NCBI RefSeq assembly: GCF_020667895.1
Contig: NZ_JAFMPS010000017.1
Span: forward strand, 1 to 36,662
Direction: 5' to 3'
DNA length: 36,662 bases
Origin: Alcanivorax sp. 1008
GTDB lineage: Bacteria; Pseudomonadota; Gammaproteobacteria; Pseudomonadales; Alcanivoracaceae
Below are positions 1-8,178 of the stretch, in pieces. The position numbers and the translations under genes are program-made. How positions within the stretch are numbered: the stretch's first letter is position 1; each line of letters begins with the position of its first letter. Below the pieces are notes generated by a model. That model saw only the letters and a program-made list of their open reading frames with translations, searched no databases and was not told where the DNA came from.

Positions 1-2
1 TT

Positions 3-122
3 AACGTAACTTCTGCCGGAGCCGTTTACGAAGGCACCTTCAGCGGAACCCTGTACACCGCCGGTGGCACAGCCATAGCAATCACCAATGGCTTTTTCCG
101 CAATGACGGATCGGAACTATAA
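3..122 (+). CDS. 3' end of a host gene, unknown (partial)
   Basis: An open frame enters from the window's left edge and ends at TAA 120-122, leaving 39 residues. The tail is rich in Gly, Thr and Ala with alternating hydrophobics, and ends FFRNDGSEL. This looks like the final beta strands of a secreted or lipoprotein-type beta-rich protein, but too little is present to assign a family. It lies outside the proposed attachment site at 362, so it should be chromosome rather than island. A strong hairpin terminator follows about 65 bases later. Its base composition looks richer in GC than the island's. Confidence 0.55.
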   Translation, partial: NVTSAGAVYEGTFSGTLYTAGGTAIAITNGFFRNDGSEL

Positions 123-185
123 GAGCAGAAAACTCTGCATTGATTCGCAAGGATAGATAAAAGCGTTTTTAGAAAGTGATGGAAC

Positions 186-233
186 AGGCCTTACCTTTTG
201 CATGATAGATATGTAGAGGGTAAGGCCTTTTTC
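186..233 (+). terminator. Rho-independent terminator after the left-edge gene
   Basis: AGGCCTTACC (186-195) pairs perfectly with GGTAAGGCCT (219-228), the stem can extend by several weaker pairs, and a T run follows at 228-232. It is placed to end the gene stopping at 122. Bases 234-361 beyond it hold no gene I can support and are probably the host sequence that originally lay downstream of the tRNA-Leu gene. Confidence 0.8.
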
Positions 234-361
234 TATTCCGGCACTCAAGTCAAGAACCCTCGTCAGCAAGCTTTTCCAGGAATGTTTCAGCTGGTTTTTT
301 TACCAAAGAGCTTGGTCCGGCCAAGACTTGAATATGGAGGCCGTTTTGCGCTGGCCTTATT

Positions 362-375
362 TGGTGCCCGGGGCC
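362..375. other. Distal attachment site of the island (att core)
   Basis: TGGTGCCCGGGGCC at 362-375 exactly repeats, in direct orientation, the CCA end, acceptor strand and first T-arm bases of the tRNA-Leu gene at 36536-36549. The bases on both sides differ, so the shared core is 14 bp. P4-type integrases usually target tRNA 3' ends and leave such a direct repeat at the far boundary. With the integrase next to the tRNA copy, this makes 362-36549 the probable island. Confidence 0.82.
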
Positions 376-440
376 TCCATCGAAAATTACACATAAGATA
401 TTGTAATATATGTAATTTTTTACATATCGAAAATTGACGA

Positions 441-459
441 TACCCCCACCTGTACCCCC
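441..459. repeat. Paired TACCCCC heptamers, probable integrase arm sites (left)
   Basis: TACCCCC occurs at 441-447 and 453-459, a 12-bp period, starting 79 bases inside the left att core. The same heptamer pair with the same period and orientation lies at 36395-36413 by the integrase gene. Matching short repeats inside both ends of a tyrosine-integrase element are what arm-type binding sites look like. That role is inferred; the repeat itself is visible. Confidence 0.65.
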
Positions 460-482
460 TGTGCAGGATCATAGAAATCGGG

Positions 483-539
483 AATTGAACCCGCACAATT
501 GAACCGAGCCAGTTCAATGCCCGAATGCGGAATTGAACC
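483..539. repeat. Cluster of AATTGAACC repeats beside the left att
   Basis: AATTGAACC occurs at 483-491, 497-505 and 531-539, with a partial inverted copy AGTTCAAT at 511-518. The unit resembles the T-arm of tRNA genes; 481-496 matches 14 of 16 bases of the tRNA-Leu T-arm strand, but no cloverleaf surrounds it. The position, between the arm heptamers and the first gene, suggests binding sites for an excisionase or integrase. Confidence 0.5.
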
Positions 540-559
540 GAACACCCCTTAATGTATCG

Positions 560-1987
560 CTAAGCAACGTAACCAACAGACCTGAAAGCAATAACTCCTC
601 GTCTAACCGGAGTAAACAAAAGGCCTTCCGCTGCGAATCCTTGAGGCTGAAACTGCTCATATGTAAATTGTTCTGGGGAAAACATTTCAGGTAAAAACAT
701 ATCACAACCGGTTTGATGTAATACTTCTTCTGGTACAACATAATCTTGTTCAACGAGGCCCAACAAAGTCCAACCTGTGTTAATACATACTCCCAGTATC
801 ACCTGGTTAGCTCCCTCGTAACACACGGCAGCCACCATTGATCCCACAATATTTCCCACAAGTGCGCCCACCATCGGTATAGGGATGATTAATTGTCCTA
901 GTGAAGCACCGCAAAAACCAGCACTAAGTACAAAAGCGTCTCGTAGGCATTTTTCAGCTAATTCTTTTTGCGATATTTGCCCTTGCTGAAACTGAATTGA
1001 ATAACTTATGGCGTTTATCGTCATCGTTGTTGCCATTCCGATGGCTACGGGAGAAACACTTTTTAACGCCTCCCCCATTAGCCCAGTTTTGCAAGTTATG
1101 GTTAAACAGGCAGCAACACCGCCCCGCAAGCCAGCACTAGCTGAGCCAGACAAGATCTCTCGAGTATGCTCTCTTAAATCTTCAGGCTTAATGTTTCCAT
1201 TCTCTAAATACTCTTGCAATAAAGCCCAAATATGAGGTGCAGCTTTGATAGCAGCTGATAATGCTGCTGCATGCAGCCCGGCTTCTCCTGCCTCCCTAGC
1301 CGCATCCGTCCACTCAACGAAGTTTTCTGACAATAAGCCAAACTTATCTCCGTCTATTTCTCCGGTTGTTTTGTGGTCCTTCGCCATCTCCCTCATATCA
1401 ACTTCTGAGATAGGCCTTGAAGAGGCATTGCCGACTTCTGCATGATCCTTTACCGTGTCAGCTGTATGTTGGTAGTTTTTAGCTTGCTCTGGGCGGATGT
1501 CAGCGTTTCTTTCTGCTTGCTCCAACGCTCTCTGCTTAACATCTTCTAACTGATCACTAGGAACGATTTTTTCATTCCCGGTATATTCTGGTCGACTAAT
1601 TTGCTTTGCTGTATCTTCTGGTGTTTTCCAATATTTTACCTCAGCGATATGGCTTGATTTGGCATCACCAAATTCGAGGTCACGCCCTGGCTCATTCCCA
1701 CCAGGAACATGAGCCTTAACATCGTCTCTTGATCTTGCAGCCCCACTAATCTTTAATGTCTCAGAATGCCATTGCTCAGCTAAAAAGCCTTTTGTTGAGT
1801 CAACTGTGCTATTTATGGTTCTATCGCCTTCTGTATTTAATACATCAACTGCACTATTGATAGCACGCTGAACCTCAGAAGAGTACTGTTCACCCTCAAT
1901 GGTACCGAATACTCCCGCAATATTATCTGCGGCACCCGCTACCTTATTAAAGTTTTTATTAAAATCGCTGATATTTTTATCATTCAT
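560..1987 (-). CDS. Glycine-rich membrane-associated protein of unknown function
   Basis: A 475-aa protein when started at ATG 1987 (MNDKNISDF), which overlaps the stop of the upstream gene by 8 bases. A start at 2020 is possible but would add 11 residues lying only in the overlap. The first half is hydrophilic and predicted helical. The middle, roughly residues 265-395, has several long uncharged stretches rich in Gly, Ala, Val and Ile, including GALVGNIVGSMVAAV, typical of glycine-zipper or membrane-inserting segments. The tail is Phe/Glu/Gln rich. It is the last gene of the cassette that starts at 7290. A membrane-acting effector is an inference from hydrophobicity and from the helicase-led operon. 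I do not recognise a family. Confidence 0.7.
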   Translation of the reverse strand: MNDKNISDFNKNFNKVAGAADNIAGVFGTIEGEQYSSEVQRAINSAVDVLNTEGDRTINSTVDSTKGFLAEQWHSETLKISGAARSRDDVKAHVPGGNEPGRDLEFGDAKSSHIAEVKYWKTPEDTAKQISRPEYTGNEKIVPSDQLEDVKQRALEQAERNADIRPEQAKNYQHTADTVKDHAEVGNASSRPISEVDMREMAKDHKTTGEIDGDKFGLLSENFVEWTDAAREAGEAGLHAAALSAAIKAAPHIWALLQEYLENGNIKPEDLREHTREILSGSASAGLRGGVAACLTITCKTGLMGEALKSVSPVAIGMATTMTINAISYSIQFQQGQISQKELAEKCLRDAFVLSAGFCGASLGQLIIPIPMVGALVGNIVGSMVAAVCYEGANQVILGVCINTGWTLLGLVEQDYVVPEEVLHQTGCDMFLPEMFSPEQFTYEQFQPQGFAAEGLLFTPVRRGVIAFRSVGYVA

Positions 1988-2531
1988 CAATACCAACCCA
2001 CTTATCAAACATCTCATCAAGAAAAAGAGTTAGAGCTGTATTCGTTTGTGAAAGACGAAGTCGCTTTTGTCTGCCGATCATAGACACCAACTTCATAAGA
2101 CCAATACCAGGAACCAAAGCCACAGCTAAATATTGTTTCGCCAGCAATTTCCCCATAGAACCCGAATCTTCTTTTTCGTTTATCAATGCCGAAGTTGCGA
2201 CAACAAGACTTTTAAACTCTTCCCCTTGTTCAAGCTCTCCAGTACCAAATACAACAGCCTTCGATCCATCAAAGCCAAAGCAGGCTCCGGCTTTATTTTT
2301 AATATTTCCTATTTCCGAAATAAGTGATTTAGTAACCGAATTTTCCTCCTCATTACCAATAAGTATGACATGCTGAGATGAAGCAACACTGAACTCATTT
2401 TGCTCATAGTGAACGACAGTCCAAAATGTACAAGAATACCCCGGTTGTTTGGAAATGTTGTGCGCCAGCTTCCGAGCGAGATCTTTATATTGCTTTGGGG
2501 CCACTACAATAATTTGTTTTTTAAACGACAT
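1980..2531 (-). CDS. Unknown 183-aa protein with an alternating strand/helix N-terminus
   Basis: It starts MSFKKQIIVVAP at ATG 2531, 30 bases after the TPR/cold-shock gene. The first ~115 residues alternate hydrophobic strands (QIIVVA, HVILIGN, AVVFGTG) with helices, like a small Rossmann-type domain, but I see no nucleotide-binding loop. Around residues 130-150 is a hydrophobic stretch, AVALVPGIGLMKLVSMI, followed by a basic patch (GRQKRLR), which could be a membrane anchor. It overlaps the next gene by 8 bases, so the two products are probably made together and may interact. The family is not recognised. Confidence 0.72.
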   Translation of the reverse strand: MSFKKQIIVVAPKQYKDLARKLAHNISKQPGYSCTFWTVVHYEQNEFSVASSQHVILIGNEEENSVTKSLISEIGNIKNKAGACFGFDGSKAVVFGTGELEQGEEFKSLVVATSALINEKEDSGSMGKLLAKQYLAVALVPGIGLMKLVSMIGRQKRLRLSQTNTALTLFLDEMFDKWVGIDE

Positions 2532-2561
2532 AATTTACCTATTCATCTTTAATTTGCCATA

Positions 2562-3983
2562 CTAGTTCACACCAGAAAGCTTTATCACTTTCCAACTCAT
2601 TTTATTCTTTTTCTTATCCAGATCTCTGACAGTTAAGGCGCTAACCTTCTGACCATCGCTAACTTTTTGGGCAAGATGCGGAGCAACATATGCATCACCA
2701 ACGAAGCCAAAACCCTTAGGATTTATTTTAATCGAATCTTCTATATGTCTAACACCGTCAATTTCAACCAATTCAGTAAGCTGAGCGGATACTATGCTAT
2801 CGCTATCGCTATCGGACTCTGGCATAGAAATTTGCACATAATCCCCCAGCGCAGGCTTCTCACCTTTTTTAAAGAGGTGCAATGGAACCGAACGGGCATC
2901 TCCTTCCGACAAATATACGTGCAACCCCTTACCAGACTTATGCAAGCTTATAACCACACCGACAGCCTTTTTAACGGGCCCATTTAACAGTTCTTCCGCG
3001 CCCTCGCATTTTGCAGTGAGAAAAGGGGTTAGATCGCTGGTGTCGACAGATGCATCATACCAAGGCTGATTCATTAAGGCCTGTAAGTCTGCCTTTATAT
3101 TCCAGCCATTCGTCTCATAGCATTGAGCCGCCTTTTTAATGCACATTGAAGCTTCCGCTGGATACCCGTTGTCGACTAGAAGCTTTGATACCCCTTTTAA
3201 TAGACGCAGAGAAAATTTTTCATCATGTGCACAGAGAATCCCTTGAGCAAATAGCATGATCGCTTTATCAGTATCCGTATTACGATATGTGGCCGCTAGG
3301 GCTCCCCAAGCCCAAGATTCTGATCGCTTTCTGTTCAACACAGGTATAACAAAATCACGAGCCTGTTCTTCTCTACCGGCTATGATCAAGCATTTCGCTT
3401 CATCATAGTCCAACCAAATTTTATGTTGTGAATCCAGCGTATCGCTTCTAGCCTTGTCTAATATTGGCAAAAGCTCATCAATTGAGATATTGGAACGAAC
3501 CTCTTTATGTTCTTGCCAGGCCTTGGCGATCTTGCGGGCATAAGTTAGTAATAAACTAGGTGATTCTCCTCTTTCAGTTTTGAATGGCTGTAAATCATCA
3601 GGTTCAAAAGATGGGGAATGCTTTACTAGTAGGAGAACAAGTTTGGGATAAAATTCCATTCCTTTCTGAAAAAGCAAAACCAATGTTCGATACTCATTAA
3701 AGTCACCCTTTGGCATGTCGAGCCACAAAAGCCAGTCAAGACGAAAATTAATCTTCTGAAGCTCAGATTGACTAGGTTGCAACCTCATCGGTTCTTGTTT
3801 ACCACGTTCGTTAATTGGAGCGACTAACTCCTTAAGGTAGCCATAACAGAGCCAGAAGAAAGCTCCCTGCAAGTACCTATCTTCTTTATTCTCCTGGATA
3901 GCAGGGCATGCGATTTGCCAAGCTTCCGAAAGCTTCCCTTCTTTTCTCAGCCGATTAACTTGCTGTGAGATAGATTCGGTCAT
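2562..3983 (-). CDS. TPR-like helical protein with a C-terminal cold-shock-like domain
   Basis: A 473-aa protein. Residues ~1-310 are alternating helices with repeat-like spacing (REEQARDFVIPVLNRK, DKAIMLFAQGI, PAEASMCIKKAAQCYE), as in tetratricopeptide-type scaffolds. After that come beta-rich segments with a KGFGFVGDAYV stretch near residues 424-434, close to the RNP1 pattern of cold-shock/OB-fold domains, ending in a basic strand. RNA or single-stranded DNA binding is therefore plausible. Its start overlaps the stop of the helicase gene as ATGA, implying translational coupling and a likely physical partnership. The cellular role is not known from sequence. Confidence 0.78.
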   Translation of the reverse strand: MTESISQQVNRLRKEGKLSEAWQIACPAIQENKEDRYLQGAFFWLCYGYLKELVAPINERGKQEPMRLQPSQSELQKINFRLDWLLWLDMPKGDFNEYRTLVLLFQKGMEFYPKLVLLLVKHSPSFEPDDLQPFKTERGESPSLLLTYARKIAKAWQEHKEVRSNISIDELLPILDKARSDTLDSQHKIWLDYDEAKCLIIAGREEQARDFVIPVLNRKRSESWAWGALAATYRNTDTDKAIMLFAQGILCAHDEKFSLRLLKGVSKLLVDNGYPAEASMCIKKAAQCYETNGWNIKADLQALMNQPWYDASVDTSDLTPFLTAKCEGAEELLNGPVKKAVGVVISLHKSGKGLHVYLSEGDARSVPLHLFKKGEKPALGDYVQISMPESDSDSDSIVSAQLTELVEIDGVRHIEDSIKINPKGFGFVGDAYVAPHLAQKVSDGQKVSALTVRDLDKKKNKMSWKVIKLSGVN

Positions 3984-6829
3984 CCCAATCCTTTTTGAAG
4001 CATTAACGTTAGAAATGCAATGAACTCCTGCGAGTTACTAAGAGACTTTTGTGCAATACATTTTGTGAATCTCTTCTTTCCATCATAATAGATATCCAGC
4101 ACAGCCATCTCACTATCACGAGCAAAGGTATATCGCTGAAACCATTGCTTTTCTTCTGCGCCAGAAACATGGACGTTGTTTTCTTCTGCAATATGCAAAA
4201 CTTTGTCATGAAACACGTTCAGGAAGTCTTCTGAAAATAAGAAACCTCCAGATTGAGACTGCTTAGAAGAAATTACCATTGGTGTGTTTACCAGGGTTTC
4301 CAAAAGACCTTGAATCTCAGAAGATGATTCATCTACATTTTGAGCGTTTACTGCAGTTACCTGATTTTTCTTTGTACTATACGAAATATTAATTCGAACT
4401 AATTCATCACCACAACGAAACGTATAAGCTTCCTGGTACTGATTGTGATCAATACTTTCTATGGAGAATTTTGTGCTGGACACTAACGTATTTATGTTAT
4501 CTAAAATTGCCAATAAGAGAGCAGAATTCGAAGGAATTCCAAATTTATTTTCCCTAGCCACACCACCTCCGGTTTCAACCGGTTGATCTTCAGAAAGACT
4601 ATTTGAATGTGGCGGCAAATCAGCAATCTCAGACGAAACTTCCCAAGGTGCACTTTCTCCCTCACCCCAATCTATATTACTCTCAGGCTGTAGATGCGGC
4701 TCATCCATCAAGAAAAGATTATCTGATGTTCTAGTAATAGCTGTGTATATCCAACGAAAGTACTCTGCAGAGAGCTGATTTTGATGCGTTCTGCACTTAA
4801 CAAAGACATTACTCCATTCACTACCTTGTGCTTTATGACAAGTGATTGCATATCCAAACTTAACCCTTAGTGCATTGAAATATGGGTCTGATCGCAGAGT
4901 ATCCTTGAACTCTGTCGACTTTGGATTCAACCTTGGATGGCGCATGCAAAAATCAACATACAGAGCTTTGTTTTCATCAGAGGTCAGGTTAGGCTGCGAG
5001 GAATACAGTAGGTTCTCGATAATCTTTACATCAAAAAACCTAGGCTCTCCATCGAAATCCCTAAACCCGACTAGAGCATCCCTAAACTTCAAATTCACGC
5101 TTACCTTTTCAACTTCACCAGTTTCCGCAGAACGTTTCTTTAATGTAACAGCCCTTTCTTCAGATTCTTTATAGATTTTTCTAACCTGACCAAAGTCGCC
5201 ATTTGAAATGAAGAACCCATGGGCATCACTGTTTGAAACAGCCATAATTTTATCGCCTGCAACCACCTCCTCGTTCCCCGGGAAGAAAAACTCACGTATT
5301 CGCTTGTTATACTCAGCCACATCGGCATTCGAATGAGCAATAACGATCGACTCAGCATTAATTTTTCGATCGCAACTATCGAGATAGCGCTCAAGCAAAT
5401 CAGAATATTCAACATGCTCTACATCTTCCGGCGATATATCAATGTCTAACCGATTGAATATTCTCTTTTCAATCGCATCTCGAATCATAGTTGCATTCAA
5501 CATTACCCCGCTATCTGCTTTCTGACGAACCACTTCAGTTAGCTCAAACTCCTTTGGTCTGATATTATATTTTTCTAACAGATAGGGTGTATCCAGTGCA
5601 GGAGATGTATTCATCCCTACTGGTGGTAACTGGGCATTATCACCAATGAAAATTAATTTTTTATTATGATCGTTATGGTCAAGATTAATAAATTCCAGTA
5701 AATCTCTTAGAAGAAACCCACTGCCAAATCTAAAAAATTCTGCTTCGTTGTAGATATCTGACACCATTGATGCTTCGTCAATAATATAAACTGTATCAAC
5801 AGAATGCTCATTAACCGCAAGCTTTGAATAGAATTTGTAGGTCTGAGTCCCCTCTAAATCGTTCTCTCTGTAATCTCCAATATCTTTAAAAGAATAAATC
5901 GTTTTATGGATTGTGTAAGCTGGGCTTTTAGTTTTGCTCGATATTACTTTTGAAGCCTTGCCTGTAGGGGCTGCGAGAATATAGTTTCGTCCAATCGATC
6001 GAAAGTACTCAGTAAGTCCCTTTGTTATAAAGGTCTTTCCCGTACCCGCATATCCTTTCAAAAGAAAAACGTTATCTTCTTTCCCATCCAGGAAAATATT
6101 CAACTCTTCAACAAGTTCTTCTTGATCATTGGTAAGCTGATAATCTGAAAATACATCATGCATACTCACCCGCTTCCGGGTTTCATCTTGCTCCATATCA
6201 AACTTGCACATTAAGTCCAAGCTGTTACCAGCGAGCTGTGCAAGTCTTGCTTGATCAACTGCATTATTTAGCTGTTCAATTTCATTTAAAGCTTGACTGA
6301 TCCTCTCTTGTGCCTCCTGCAATTCAGCCTTGGATTTCTCCAAGTCCTCGGTTTGCAGGCTAAGAGCCTGTTCTAATTTTGCCTTGTCCTGGCGCAAGGC
6401 CTTCTCTTCAGGTGTATGAGGTTGCGGTTCGTGGTACTCGGGTAGGTCTTCGACTTTTCCTCCATGGCAGGCAACATACAGCCAAGCTGAAAGAAAATAC
6501 GCTTCCTTAATTAACCAAAGTGCGTCATCAACAGACACTCCAGCTGGGTGAGCCGCTTTATTTCCCTTCATTCTAATTGCATGAAGTTTTTCTACTACAG
6601 AAGCTTCAATCGCATTTTTAAAAGCTGCATTATCTAGCCTTTCAAAAAACGTTTTGGCCCCATAGCTCGGCAGGCTGTAGTCTTCGTAAATGAATCCAAC
6701 ATATATCTCACCAAAGCAACGTAGCTTAGTTATAGCGCTTTGAGGATCAGAATATGCATACTTCTCAGCCCACTGGCCTAATTCAGCCAGATCTGGTTGA
6801 CGGGCTTTTATGAAATCAAAATTCGACAT
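3980..6829 (-). CDS. DUF4145-like N-terminus plus RecD-like superfamily 1 helicase
   Basis: A 949-aa protein. Residues ~10-125 resemble DUF4145 domains (KLHAIRMKGNKAAHP). Residues ~140-200 are a charged coiled coil. The helicase core has Walker A GYAGTGKT (~259-266), Walker B IIDEAS (~348), DNAQLPPVG, and the late motif ITCHKAQGSEW (~657), as in RecD/UvrD_C_2 helicases. Residues ~767-845 and ~866-945 are two similar alpha/beta units that look like a tandem duplication. ATP-driven translocation on DNA (or RNA) is expected from the core. It is second in the cassette, 53 bases after the ParD-like gene and coupled to the TPR gene. Helicases with DUF4145-type modules are common in defence islands; that context is family knowledge, the exact job here is inference. 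Confidence 0.88.
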   Translation of the reverse strand: MSNFDFIKARQPDLAELGQWAEKYAYSDPQSAITKLRCFGEIYVGFIYEDYSLPSYGAKTFFERLDNAAFKNAIEASVVEKLHAIRMKGNKAAHPAGVSVDDALWLIKEAYFLSAWLYVACHGGKVEDLPEYHEPQPHTPEEKALRQDKAKLEQALSLQTEDLEKSKAELQEAQERISQALNEIEQLNNAVDQARLAQLAGNSLDLMCKFDMEQDETRKRVSMHDVFSDYQLTNDQEELVEELNIFLDGKEDNVFLLKGYAGTGKTFITKGLTEYFRSIGRNYILAAPTGKASKVISSKTKSPAYTIHKTIYSFKDIGDYRENDLEGTQTYKFYSKLAVNEHSVDTVYIIDEASMVSDIYNEAEFFRFGSGFLLRDLLEFINLDHNDHNKKLIFIGDNAQLPPVGMNTSPALDTPYLLEKYNIRPKEFELTEVVRQKADSGVMLNATMIRDAIEKRIFNRLDIDISPEDVEHVEYSDLLERYLDSCDRKINAESIVIAHSNADVAEYNKRIREFFFPGNEEVVAGDKIMAVSNSDAHGFFISNGDFGQVRKIYKESEERAVTLKKRSAETGEVEKVSVNLKFRDALVGFRDFDGEPRFFDVKIIENLLYSSQPNLTSDENKALYVDFCMRHPRLNPKSTEFKDTLRSDPYFNALRVKFGYAITCHKAQGSEWSNVFVKCRTHQNQLSAEYFRWIYTAITRTSDNLFLMDEPHLQPESNIDWGEGESAPWEVSSEIADLPPHSNSLSEDQPVETGGGVARENKFGIPSNSALLLAILDNINTLVSSTKFSIESIDHNQYQEAYTFRCGDELVRINISYSTKKNQVTAVNAQNVDESSSEIQGLLETLVNTPMVISSKQSQSGGFLFSEDFLNVFHDKVLHIAEENNVHVSGAEEKQWFQRYTFARDSEMAVLDIYYDGKKRFTKCIAQKSLSNSQEFIAFLTLMLQKGLG

Positions 6830-6882
6830 CCTGCCGTTCCTGAAGTTATTGCATCATTAACTGAGCTTATTATTTTGTTATT

Positions 6883-7290
6883 TTATTCTTTTGCCGGAAA
6901 GAACCGGCCTTCAAAAAACTGCCCAACAGTAACAGTGCCATCAGGTAGAATTTGCTCAAGCATCCCTGGATGGCTCTCGCTCGCCTGGTAAATGGGCTTC
7001 TCCCGGTTGACTAACTGATTATCGTCTCTAGCTACTCTGTTAGCCTCCAGCTGGCTAAGAACGCTCTCAGGAGCTATATGCCCAACCTGAGCAGGCTTAA
7101 CGTCCAGAACCATCGACCCAGCTTGTATCTCGAGCAAAACATCTGGATCTATTAGCTTCTGGAACCGCCTGCCAAGGCTGGCCCAATATTCGATGGTTTC
7201 TGCTGTACTGCGATGAAATAGTCGCCCGTGTCGAGCAGCCTCTTCCATAAGCTCAGCATCTAGCCGCACAGGAGAATTTGCTTTAGCCAT
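6883..7290 (-). CDS. ParD-like antitoxin/regulator
   Basis: A 135-aa protein starting MAKANSPVRLDAELMEEA at ATG 7290 with GGAG upstream. The opening strand and the helix that follows (residues ~6-45, with RSTAETIEYWASLG) match the ribbon-helix-helix pattern of the ParD-like (DUF3423) antitoxin family. The remaining residues are an acidic, variable tail of the kind that would hold a partner. No short toxin gene lies next to it: 53 bases downstream is the 949-aa helicase. It may simply autoregulate the cassette, or hold one of its products in check. An inverted repeat lies upstream at 7316-7328. Confidence 0.72.
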   Translation of the reverse strand: MAKANSPVRLDAELMEEAARHGRLFHRSTAETIEYWASLGRRFQKLIDPDVLLEIQAGSMVLDVKPAQVGHIAPESVLSQLEANRVARDDNQLVNREKPIYQASESHPGMLEQILPDGTVTVGQFFEGRFFPAKE

Positions 7291-7315
7291 ATGGCCTCCC
7301 AGTCATGCACTAATA

Positions 7316-7328
7316 GCTACAGTGTAGC
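7316..7328. promoter_or_regulatory. Inverted repeat, possible operator of the ParD-like gene
   Basis: GCTAC (7316-7320), AGT, GTAGC (7324-7328) lies 26 bases before the ParD-like start, and another GCTAC follows at 7334-7338, 18 bp on. Ribbon-helix-helix antitoxins usually repress their own promoter through such half sites. The rest of the 216-bp gap to 7507 shows nothing I can name. Confidence 0.42.
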
Positions 7329-7506
7329 AGATCGCTACATAGCTTCTAGGAAATAAATAGTAATAATCGAACCACGTATGAATCCGACAACACTGATAGT
7401 GATCACCAACCTGTGGACGAACCTGAAATGGGCTATAGGCCTGATCCAGAGACTGCCTCAGAAGCCCCTGGATAGCCCATATGCAACGTTACCCACTAAC
7501 CATGGA

Positions 7507-8031
7507 TCAAGCTTGACTGGTGTAATACGAATGGTCTGGCCCAAAGCAGCCCCTTCCTGAACGAGCTTGCTCAATGATCTCATCTAGCTCATCACTAACT
7601 CGTTGTGTAACAGCATGCTTATCCGAACAATCGAGACAGAAAAATGCATAATGTCCATCGGCAACTGACCTGAAAGAATCAAAACCCAGATAACCTACAC
7701 TGTCATCGATTGAGAGAATATCCCTACCATCATCTAAATCCTGACATCCACATGAATGACAACACTCAGCTGCACGCACCACGCCATTCTTAATTAACCA
7801 TTGCGCGTTCACATGTTCCTGGTACCGCACAAACGATTCATCAATGAAACGAATCAGTTTATTTTGAACGTCGTACCGACACATGCAGTCAAGACAGATG
7901 CTTGCTACACTGCTACAATCTAATACTTCCCACCAGCCTTGATGTTTTTCAACAGTGAAAAACATTGTTTGCGCTTTAGCATCGTCCACAGAGCAATCGC
8001 AGATAGGACACTGAACATAACTTGTTTTCAT
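7507..8031 (-). CDS. Cysteine-rich zinc-binding protein of unknown function
   Basis: A 174-aa protein when started at ATG 8031, which has AGGTG seven bases upstream; an in-frame TTG at 8037 is less likely. It carries four Cys clusters: CPICDC near the N-terminus, CLDCMC (~45-50), CCHSCGC (~90-96) and FFCLDC (~130-135), spaced like two treble-clef or zinc-ribbon units. It lies between the ParD-like gene and the Gp2-type gene, within the mobile-element core. No enzyme motif is visible. A nucleic-acid or protein adaptor is the most I would suggest. Confidence 0.68.
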   Translation of the reverse strand: MKTSYVQCPICDCSVDDAKAQTMFFTVEKHQGWWEVLDCSSVASICLDCMCRYDVQNKLIRFIDESFVRYQEHVNAQWLIKNGVVRAAECCHSCGCQDLDDGRDILSIDDSVGYLGFDSFRSVADGHYAFFCLDCSDKHAVTQRVSDELDEIIEQARSGRGCFGPDHSYYTSQA

Positions 8032-8100
8032 AACCAATCACCTTTTTATTTTGATCAGGCTTAATTATGAATGCTCGTTAGAAATGCTCAATCTGTCTAC

Positions 8101-8139
8101 TGGAGCCCGTTAGAGAACACTGCGATATAAAGGGCTCCA
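8101..8139. repeat. Long-range hairpin between the Gp2-type and zinc-protein genes
   Basis: TGGAGCCC (8101-8108) pairs with GGGCTCCA (8132-8139) across a 23-base loop. GGGCTCCATTCA (8132-8143) occurs again in inverted orientation at 9161-9172, on the other side of the Gp2-type gene. No T run follows on either strand, so it is not an obvious terminator. Confidence 0.4.
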
Positions 8140-8178
8140 TTCACGACCAAAAAAATATTCCTCTAATAACGAAATATT

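Noticed and set aside
479-493. A perfect tRNA T-arm-like sequence suggesting a second tRNA gene or remnant
   Set aside because: No acceptor, D or anticodon arms can be placed around it; the unit is instead part of the AATTGAACC repeat cluster.
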